Of a stretch of DNA of 11,396 nt, positions 7,110 to 11,396 are shown piece by piece. The first letter of the stretch is position 1, and the number at the start of each line of letters is the position of its first letter. Source of the DNA: Bacteroidales bacterium (GTDB lineage: Bacteria > Bacteroidota > Bacteroidia > Bacteroidales > NBLH01). A program made the position numbers and the translations under genes. The notes below the pieces were generated by a model. It searched no databases. It was given only the letters and a program-made list of their open reading frames with translations, and was not told the DNA's origin. The stretch covers positions 1-11,396 of the forward strand of contig JALWNR010000627.1 of NCBI GenBank assembly GCA_027083715.1, in the 5' to 3' direction.

Positions 7110-7880
7110 ATGATAAAAAAAATATATTCCTATAATGTAAACGGAATTCGTGCAGCCATAAATAAAGGTCTGGCAGAATGGATAAAGCAAGAAAATCCGG
7201 ATATTTTATGTATTCAGGAAACCAAAGCACAACCGGAACAAATTGATAGTCGCTTTTTTGAAGAACTCGGCTATAAATCTTATTGGTTCAGTGCCCAAAA
7301 AAAAGGATATAGCGGTGTAGGTATTTTAAGTAAAACAGCACCTGACCATGTAGAATATGGTATGGGTATTGAGAAATACGATAACGAAGGCAGGTTTCTG
7401 CGTGCTGATTTTGGTGATATTTCAGTCATAAGTGTATATCATCCATCGGGTTCGAGTGGAGATGAGCGGCAAGCTTTTAAAATGCAGTGGTTAACAGATT
7501 TTCAAAATTATATTCGTGAATTGAAAAAAGTACGCCCCAAGCTGGTTATAGCCGGTGATTATAATATTTGTCGATTGTGGATAGATATTCATAATCCTGA
7601 AAAGCAACAAAAAACATCCGGATTTTTGCCCGAAGAAAGGGAGTGGTTTCAATCTTTTATAGATGATGGTATGCTGGACACTTTCAGAATATTTAATCCC
7701 GAACCGCATAATTACAGTTGGTGGAGTTATCGGGCAGGAGCACGCGGCAAAAATAAAGGCTGGCGAATTGATTATCATATAATTACCGAAAATTTAAAAG
7801 AACGAGTAAAAAATGCAAGTATCCATCCTGATGCATTGCATTCCGATCATTGTCCGGTGGGTGTAGAAATAGAATGGTAA
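7110..7880 (+). CDS. xth: Exodeoxyribonuclease III (AP endonuclease, ExoIII family)
   Basis: The 256-residue product is a full-length exonuclease-endonuclease-phosphatase-fold DNA repair enzyme. It should cut DNA 5' of abasic sites and trim 3' ends in base excision repair, in the cytoplasm. Key residues by comparison with E. coli ExoIII are present: N9 and N11 in YNVNGIR, E37 in IQETK, Y110 in VYHPSG, D150 and N152 in GDYNI, D221 in WRIDY, and D246-H247 in SDHCPV. One segment, ICRLWIDIHNP (153-163), has arginine and LW where I remember histidine and other residues in close relatives; this is outside the catalytic set. It follows the phosphatase gene by 65 nt. A TAAATTTG overlapping that gene's stop codon (7042-7049) could be a -7 element, though no -33 partner is evident. 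A hairpin follows the stop codon. Confidence 0.95.
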   Translation: MIKKIYSYNVNGIRAAINKGLAEWIKQENPDILCIQETKAQPEQIDSRFFEELGYKSYWFSAQKKGYSGVGILSKTAPDHVEYGMGIEKYDNEGRFLRADFGDISVISVYHPSGSSGDERQAFKMQWLTDFQNYIRELKKVRPKLVIAGDYNICRLWIDIHNPEKQQKTSGFLPEEREWFQSFIDDGMLDTFRIFNPEPHNYSWWSYRAGARGKNKGWRIDYHIITENLKERVKNASIHPDALHSDHCPVGVEIEW

Positions 7881-7886
7881 TAGTCG

Positions 7887-7903
7887 TTTGTAATTTTTAC
7901 AAA
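7887..7903 (+). terminator. Hairpin just after xth
   Basis: Six bases after the stop codon, TTTGTAA (7887-7893), a TTT loop and TTACAAA (7897-7903) form a perfect seven-base-pair stem followed by TTTATTT. The position suggests transcript termination or 3'-end protection. The stem is AT-rich, so the call is moderate. Confidence 0.45.
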
Positions 7904-7960
7904 TTTATTTCAAAATATTTCCGGTTTCAAATTACTTTATAGATACTAATTGTTTTTACC

Positions 7961-7991
7961 GTAAAATGTGTATTTATTTAGTACATTTTAC
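7961..7991. repeat. Nine-base perfect inverted repeat
   Basis: GTAAAATGT (7961-7969) and ACATTTTAC (7983-7991) are exact reverse complements separated by 13 nt; the first two inner positions could add G-U pairs. It lies between xth and the small gene, about 125 nt before the latter's predicted promoter. It could be an operator or a second, bidirectional terminator hairpin. Confidence 0.5.
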
Positions 7992-8022
7992 ATTCAATTT
8001 TAGGAAGATAATTTGATATTTG

Positions 8023-8040
8023 AGCAATTGTATTGCTTTT
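8023..8040 (+). terminator. Short hairpin followed by four T
   Basis: AGCAAT (8023-8028), a TGT loop and ATTGCT (8032-8037) make a perfect six-base-pair stem that runs directly into TTT (8038-8040). This resembles a weak intrinsic terminator and would insulate the small gene from transcription coming from xth. Confidence 0.4.
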
Positions 8041-8053
8041 AGTTTGTGTGTCA

Positions 8054-8090
8054 GTATTAAATATATCTGAGTAGATATATTGACTAATAC
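8054..8090. promoter_or_regulatory. Long bulged inverted repeat in front of the small gene
   Basis: AATATATCT (8060-8068) and AGATATATT (8073-8081) pair perfectly around a GAGT loop. The structure extends outward with GTATTA (8054-8059) pairing with TAATAC (8085-8090), leaving a three-base bulge GAC at 8082-8084. That gives 15 base pairs in 37 nt. It overlaps the -33 position of the predicted promoter at 8080-8108, so an operator for a dimeric regulator is plausible; a terminator or transcript hairpin is the alternative. Confidence 0.5.
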
Positions 8091-8108
8091 AAAAAAAACG
8101 TAAATTTG
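8080..8108 (+). promoter_or_regulatory. Promoter of the 62-residue protein gene
   Basis: TAAATTTG (8101-8108) is a full match to the Bacteroidota -7 element. The best -33 candidate is TTG at 8080-8082, 18 nt upstream and inside the inverted repeat. Transcription would begin near 8115, about 40 nt before the ATG. Confidence 0.55.
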
Positions 8109-8153
8109 TTGATATGTCAAACATTGCTATCTTTTCTTCTAAACTAAACTATT

Positions 8154-8342
8154 ATGAAATATAAAGTTCATCGTTTGTACGTAAAAGGCAACAATATGCA
8201 AGAAAAACTTGAAGAGTTTATAAATATTCTCGAAGGAGAAGTAATTTCAATAATCCCCAATGTTCGTCCTTCTTTTCAGTTAATGGGAGCTACTGCGAAA
8301 ATTGATTATTTATTGATTGTGGAGAAATTTAATAAAGAATAG
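8154..8342 (+). CDS. Small conserved-looking protein of unknown function (62 aa)
   Basis: The 62-residue product is soluble, with no signal peptide or membrane segment. It begins MKYKVHRLYVKG, a likely beta strand. An amphipathic helix follows (about 15-27), then GEVISIIPNVRPSF, and it ends in a second hydrophobic strand, KIDYLLIVEKF. The strand-helix-strand order resembles DUF4177-type small proteins, and similar sequences seem familiar from other Bacteroidota, but I cannot name a family. Support for a real gene is its perfect -7 element at a sensible distance, the well-formed protein composition and the absence of a competing frame. It stands alone, with 273 nt before it and 280 nt after it, both containing inverted repeats. 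The hairpin overlapping its promoter suggests regulation. Function is unknown. Confidence 0.72.
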   Translation: MKYKVHRLYVKGNNMQEKLEEFINILEGEVISIIPNVRPSFQLMGATAKIDYLLIVEKFNKE

Positions 8343-8469
8343 GTATTTTAAAATTTATGTTTTTTTTAATAATGCTTCAATGTTTTGTGATTCTTGGATA
8401 GCAAAAAATTACGAACACACAAAAATTTCTTGTAAGTTATTGCCTGGTAATTGTTTAGCGATTTAGAAA

Positions 8470-8502
8470 AATATTACTTATTGTGCGAATAGGTGTAATA
8501 TT
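8470..8502. repeat. Inverted repeat between the small gene and the lipoprotein gene
   Basis: AATATTAC (8470-8477) and GTAATATT (8495-8502) are exact reverse complements. With a two-base bulge the stem can continue as TTATT (8478-8482) against AATAG (8488-8492), closing on a GTGCG loop, for about 13 pairs including one G-U. CTTTT follows a few bases later on the plus strand. It may be the terminator of the small gene, though it lies 128 nt past its stop, or an operator about 40-75 nt before the next promoter. Nothing else is recognised in 8343-8544. Confidence 0.45.
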
Positions 8503-8544
8503 ATGCTTTTATACTACATTTAGTGTTCAACAACAGGCTTAATT

Positions 8545-8575
8545 TTTAGAAATCACAATATTTTTCCTATTTTTG
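8545..8575 (+). promoter_or_regulatory. Promoter of the xylose-binding-like lipoprotein gene
   Basis: TTTA (8545-8548), a 19-nt spacer and TATTTTTG (8568-8575) fit the Bacteroidota promoter, with a full -7 match. The expected start of transcription near 8582 leaves a leader of about 40 nt before the ATG at 8623. Confidence 0.6.
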
Positions 8576-8622
8576 TAATACTACTATTGCTAAGCTAACC
8601 TACATTCTTAAAATTTAATTAT

Positions 8623-9636
8623 ATGAAGGTATTTAAAATTTTGTGGGTACTTATCGCTTTGGCAATATTTACCTCTTCTTGTAGCCACGAAAGTGAAAAA
8701 GTAAAAGTGGGTATTCTATTCAGTTCTTATAAAGCATCACGCTGGCCCTTGGAAAATAAGTATTTGGAAGAAAAAATAAGAGAACTTGGGGGTGAGTTAA
8801 TTACCAAAATCACCGAAGGTGATGAATTGGAACAAAATGCTCAAGCAGATGAATTATTTAATGAAGGTATAGATGTATTAATCATCATTCCGGTAAATGC
8901 CAATAATGCTGCCGGGATAGTTCGGAAAGCACATAGTAAGGGTATAAAAGTTATTGCTTATGATATTTTAGTGCGCAATACAGATTTAGATTTTTTTGTA
9001 ACATTTACAGGAGTAAAAGCCGGAGAGTTTATGGCTGAATATACGGTAAAAAGGATTCCCAAAGGAAATTATATTTTGCTTTACGGAGATAGAAGCGATA
9101 AGAATGCCCAAGATATACATCAAGGAGTAAGGAATGTTCTTGATCCGTATATAAATAATGGGGAAATTAATATCCTTTTTGAATCTTACTCTGAACAGTG
9201 GGCAACCGAAAATGCAGAACATTCGGCAGCAAAAGCCATTCAGTTTAGCGGAACAAAAGTAGATGCCATAATTGCTACATTTAACAGTATTACCTATGGT
9301 GCAGAAGCTGCTGTAAAAAAATATAATTTGCAGGACAGTATTTTAGTAGTAGGTCATGATCCGGATATTGCTGTTTGCAAGCAAATTCTTGAGGGTAAAG
9401 ATGTTCTTGCCGTACATAAAACCGTTAAAAACATTGCCTATAAAACTGCTGAAGTTGTTTTTCAATTAGTAAATAATCAAGAAGTTGAACACAATTCTTA
9501 TATAAATAACGGACGTATGGATGTGCCATCAATAGTTCTTGATCCTGTTGTGATTGATAAAAACAATATCGAGCAACTTATTTTTGACGAAGGCTTTATA
9601 AAAAAAGAGGATGTTTTGAACTACCATGCTCAATAA
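8623..9636 (+). CDS. D-xylose-binding-like periplasmic sugar-binding lipoprotein
   Basis: The 337-residue product has a lipoprotein signal (hydrophobic 5-16, FTSSC with C20 as the likely lipidated cysteine) and a type I periplasmic binding fold close to E. coli XylF. Conserved stretches are IDVLIIIP, GIKVIAYD, PKGNYILLYG, VGHDPD and a C-terminal NNGRMDVPS. By remembered alignment most xylose-contacting residues of XylF are kept: R40, W41, D114, D159, N161, W193, D246 and K266. Two seem changed: XylF R91 is I115 here and N196 is F220. No ABC permease, ATPase or sensor kinase gene adjoins it, so it is either a receptor for a distant partner or uses a transporter encoded elsewhere. It is monocistronic, with its own promoter and another promoter right after it. 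Family is confident; the ligand is uncertain. Confidence 0.88.
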   Translation: MKVFKILWVLIALAIFTSSCSHESEKVKVGILFSSYKASRWPLENKYLEEKIRELGGELITKITEGDELEQNAQADELFNEGIDVLIIIPVNANNAAGIVRKAHSKGIKVIAYDILVRNTDLDFFVTFTGVKAGEFMAEYTVKRIPKGNYILLYGDRSDKNAQDIHQGVRNVLDPYINNGEINILFESYSEQWATENAEHSAAKAIQFSGTKVDAIIATFNSITYGAEAAVKKYNLQDSILVVGHDPDIAVCKQILEGKDVLAVHKTVKNIAYKTAEVVFQLVNNQEVEHNSYINNGRMDVPSIVLDPVVIDKNNIEQLIFDEGFIKKEDVLNYHAQ

Positions 9637-9638
9637 AC

Positions 9639-9670
9639 TTTGTTTATTTATTAAATGCCCTTTACCTTTG
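9639..9670 (+). promoter_or_regulatory. Promoter of the CPBP protease gene
   Basis: TTTG (9639-9642), a 20-nt spacer and TACCTTTG (9663-9670) match both parts of the Bacteroidota consensus exactly, the best such promoter in the window. It begins two bases after the lipoprotein stop codon and leaves a leader of under 20 nt, showing the two genes need not be cotranscribed. Confidence 0.7.
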
Positions 9671-9692
9671 CATTTTGTTAAAATAAAACTTT

Positions 9693-10631
9693 ATGCTGTC
9701 AGGACTTTTTAAGGATGCCTCTTGGGGAGCTAAATTTTTGATAGGTATTTTTGTTATACTTATTGGTTTAGTGATTTTTTCAGTAATAGGATTATTAATT
9801 GCCATACCTTTATTTAATATTGATATTTTAAACATAGAAACTGTTCTGAATGCAGGAAACCCTGCCAATACAGCTTTCATGAAATATTTTCAAACGATAA
9901 CTTCTATTGGAATTTTTGTGTTTCCACCTTTTTTAATTGCTTATTTGTTGAGTAGTGAAACCTTTAATTATTTGCATCTAAAAAAAAAATCAGCAATACA
10001 AATCTACATTCTTACTATTGTACTCACTGTTTTTTCTATTCCGCTTATTAATGTTTTAGCCGATTGGAATGCTAAATTGAGTCTGCCTGAAAGTTTATCG
10101 GGGATTGAACTTTTTATGAAAGAAAGTGAAGCCAATGCTGAAAAAATCACTAAATTATTTTTGCAAGCCGATAATATATCTACTTTACTTCTTAATATTT
10201 TTGTTATTGCCTTAATCCCGGCAGTAGGTGAAGAGTTAATGTTTCGTGGAATATTTCAGAAATTGTTTACCGGATGGACAGGCAACAAACATATCGGGCT
10301 TTGGTTAGCTGCTGTTTTGTTTAGTGCAATTCATTTTCAGTTTTACGGATTTGTTCCACGCCTGTTTCTTGGTGTTTTATTCGGCTATTTGCTGATGTGG
10401 TCAGGAAATATGTGGCTGCCCATACTTGCTCATTTTGTAAACAATGCCTTTGCTGTAATTGCTTATTACCTGATAGATAAATCGGTAATTGAAGTATCGC
10501 CTGATAATTTAGGTACAGGAGAAACTGCTTTGTTACAAGTAATTTTAAGTTTTATTTTAGTAGCTGTATCATCGTATTTAATATACAAATCAGCTGAGGA
10601 AGAAAAGATGAATACCTTTAATCACTTTTGA
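9693..10631 (+). CDS. CPBP-family intramembrane metalloprotease
   Basis: The 312-residue integral membrane product has about eight hydrophobic segments and the complete CPBP (Rce1/Abi) motif set: GEELMFRG with E180, E181 and R185; FSAIH with F210 and H214; and HFVNN with H247 and N251. Rce1 cleaves prenylated CAAX proteins in eukaryotes; bacterial members serve in bacteriocin self-immunity, membrane-protein processing or unknown tasks, and the substrate here cannot be told. The soluble loop at about 122-160 between hydrophobic segments is larger than in minimal members. The ATG at 9693 fits the promoter ending at 9670. No bacteriocin or small peptide gene is seen nearby, so an immunity role is not supported. 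It converges on the dCMP deaminase gene, with 49 nt between them and no strong hairpin. Confidence 0.92.
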   Translation: MLSGLFKDASWGAKFLIGIFVILIGLVIFSVIGLLIAIPLFNIDILNIETVLNAGNPANTAFMKYFQTITSIGIFVFPPFLIAYLLSSETFNYLHLKKKSAIQIYILTIVLTVFSIPLINVLADWNAKLSLPESLSGIELFMKESEANAEKITKLFLQADNISTLLLNIFVIALIPAVGEELMFRGIFQKLFTGWTGNKHIGLWLAAVLFSAIHFQFYGFVPRLFLGVLFGYLLMWSGNMWLPILAHFVNNAFAVIAYYLIDKSVIEVSPDNLGTGETALLQVILSFILVAVSSYLIYKSAEEEKMNTFNHF

Positions 10632-10680
10632 GTGAATATTGTAATACATATATAATGCCGACTCTACTGTATTTTGAAGT

Positions 10681-11106
10681 TTATTGAATATGCACCAATT
10701 CAACACCAACTCTCTTTAACAACTCTAAACCATCTCCAATACGGTATTTTTCAGCAAAAACCACTCTTTTAATACCGGCTTGAATAATTAATTTAGAACA
10801 CTCTAAACAAGGCGATGTGGTAACATAAAGTGTTGAGTGTTCGCTACTATTATTTGATTTAGCTACTTTTGTAATGGCATTTGCCTCTGCATGAAGAACA
10901 TAGGGTTTTGTTTTGCCTTCTTGGTCTTCGCAAATATTTTCAAAACCTGCAGGAGTTCCGTTATACCCATCCGAAATAATCATTTTATCTTTCACGATCA
11001 ATGCTCCAACTTTTCGGCGTTTACAATAAGAGTTTCCTGCCCATATTTGTGCCATTTGTAAATAGCGCTTGTCCAGTTTTAATTGTTTTTCGCTAATATC
11101 ATCCAT
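10681..11106 (-). CDS. Deoxycytidylate (dCMP) deaminase
   Basis: The 141-residue product is a cytidine-deaminase-fold zinc enzyme. It matches the dCMP deaminase/ComEB family, which converts dCMP to dUMP to feed thymidylate synthesis in the cytoplasm. The zinc ligands and catalytic glutamate are clear: HAEANAI with H72 and E74, and PCLEC with C100 and C103. The early CKRRKVGALIVKD and DGYNGTPAGFENICED are typical substrate-site segments of the dCMP group rather than of free-cytidine deaminases. Length is normal. The ATG at 11106 lies about 20 nt from a perfect -7 element, so the transcript leader is very short. No other nucleotide-metabolism gene is in view. Confidence 0.94.
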   Translation of the reverse strand: MDDISEKQLKLDKRYLQMAQIWAGNSYCKRRKVGALIVKDKMIISDGYNGTPAGFENICEDQEGKTKPYVLHAEANAITKVAKSNNSSEHSTLYVTTSPCLECSKLIIQAGIKRVVFAEKYRIGDGLELLKRVGVELVHIQ

Positions 11107-11124
11107 AATAAATTCTGTTTAAGG

Positions 11125-11132
11125 CAAAGATA
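11125..11132 (-). promoter_or_regulatory. -7 element of the dCMP deaminase gene
   Basis: The minus strand reads TATCTTTG (11132-11125), a full match to TAnnTTTG. The nearest TTTG upstream (11160-11157) is 24 nt away, further than usual, so only the -7 part is called. Transcription would begin about 11 nt before the start codon. Confidence 0.5.
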
Positions 11133-11275
11133 TATTTTTTCTTTAATTCATTACCTCAAAAATGGGCGTTACATTTGTTAAAATATATTTCTCGAGCAAA
11201 TTTACGCTTAATTCCTTTAATTCTTTCAGAATAATCAGTTAATCCGGTACGGGCATATTAAAGATCAAATTATTT

Positions 11276-11334
11276 TAACCCGCAAAATTACCTTCGGTGA
11301 GGTGCTTCGCAGTTCACCGCTTTTGTTACGGTTA
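11276..11334. repeat. Long imperfect hairpin near the right edge
   Basis: Three nested complementary segments line up: TAACC (11276-11280) with GGTTA (11330-11334), CAAAA (11283-11287) with TTTTG (11321-11325), and CGGTGA (11295-11300) with TCACCG (11314-11319). A further TGC/GCA pair closes on TTC (11306-11308). This gives about 19 pairs over 59 nt, with internal loops. The stretch is richer in G+C than its surroundings. It could be the transcript end of a gene beyond the window or a dispersed repeat unit. The rest of 11133-11396 shows no convincing gene. Confidence 0.45.
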
Positions 11335-11396
11335 CATTGCAATGCGTTTATTGTCAATGTGTTAAGTGAGTTTTGTCGTAAAACAAACGTACTCAA

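Noticed and set aside
6521..7190. Two minus-strand open frames (6521-6769 and 6939-7190)
   Set aside because: Both are antisense to the phosphatase gene or to the phosphatase-xth junction and encode aromatic, low-quality sequences typical of the opposite strand of a coding region.
7491..7778. Minus-strand open frame of 95 codons
   Set aside because: It is antisense to the ExoIII gene, whose catalytic motifs confirm the plus-strand reading.
8986..9222. Minus-strand open frame of 78 codons
   Set aside because: It is antisense to the clear xylose-binding-like protein and has no supporting signals.
9662..9880. Minus-strand open frame of 72 codons
   Set aside because: It overlaps the promoter and start of the CPBP gene in antisense; the plus-strand gene is well supported.
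9693..10631. Reading the CPBP protein as part of an abortive-infection or bacteriocin-immunity system
   Set aside because: The old Abi family label does not show phage defence, and no toxin, bacteriocin or other defence gene is nearby.
10643..10673. AATACA/TGTATT inverted repeat between the convergent CPBP and dCMP deaminase genes
   Set aside because: The stem is only six A/T-rich pairs with a loop of 19 nt, so a bidirectional terminator is not supported.
11143..11257. Two overlapping minus-strand open frames of 31 and 33 codons (ending at 11143 and 11156)
   Set aside because: Both look somewhat protein-like (for example LKELKELSVNLLEKY), but each is closed upstream by a stop codon and lacks an ATG at its start. 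They overlap each other, so at most one could be real; possibly a decayed gene remnant.
11275..11367. Possible integron attC site, with GTTAAGT at 11361-11367 and TTAAC at 11275-11279
   Set aside because: GTTAAGT fits the core-site pattern, but the left half does not match RYYYAAC and the inner complementary boxes are not arranged as in attC. No integrase or cassette array is seen.

Overview
The window looks like an ordinary chromosomal stretch from a member of the Bacteroidota. The sequence is clearly AT-rich. Most transcription units are preceded by a good match to the phylum's distinctive promoter (TTTG, about 19-20 bases, then TAnnTTTG) rather than an E. coli-type -35/-10. Shine-Dalgarno sequences are not evident. 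The gene families (SpoIIM-type protein next to DUF4129 and DUF4350, a SpoIIE-type phosphatase with a short membrane anchor, a Bacteroidota-style lipoprotein signal) fit the same assignment. Genus cannot be told from this window. Family names come from recognising motifs by eye; no database search was run.

Left part, minus strand (120-5733). A four-gene membrane cluster reads leftwards from 5733: a SpoIIM-family integral membrane protein, a polytopic membrane protein, a DUF4129 protein and a DUF4350 protein. The last three are tightly coupled by overlaps of up to 29 nt and 1 nt. In many bacteria these families sit with a MoxR AAA+ ATPase, a DUF58 protein and an RDD membrane protein; none of those three is present here. 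After a gap of 170 nt with its own promoter come an anchored SH3b protein and a ComF-type phosphoribosyltransferase.

Middle, plus strand (5866-8342). A divergent promoter region separates the SpoIIM cluster from a membrane-anchored PP2C/SpoIIE-type serine phosphatase. It is followed by an exodeoxyribonuclease III-family nuclease and then a 62-residue protein that I cannot assign. The 273-nt space before that small gene is rich in perfect inverted repeats. The most elaborate of these ends just before the gene's predicted promoter and overlaps its -33 position.

Right part (8623-11396). A D-xylose-binding-protein-like lipoprotein stands without any permease, ATPase or kinase partner. A CPBP-family intramembrane protease follows under its own textbook promoter. 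A convergent minus-strand dCMP deaminase comes next. The last 240 bases hold no convincing gene but contain a long imperfect hairpin.

I do not see a clear new defence or mobile system. The points most worth a second look are the inverted-repeat-laden leader of the small gene, the reduced SpoIIM-DUF4129-DUF4350 cluster, and the orphan xylose-binding-like lipoprotein with two apparent changes in its sugar pocket.
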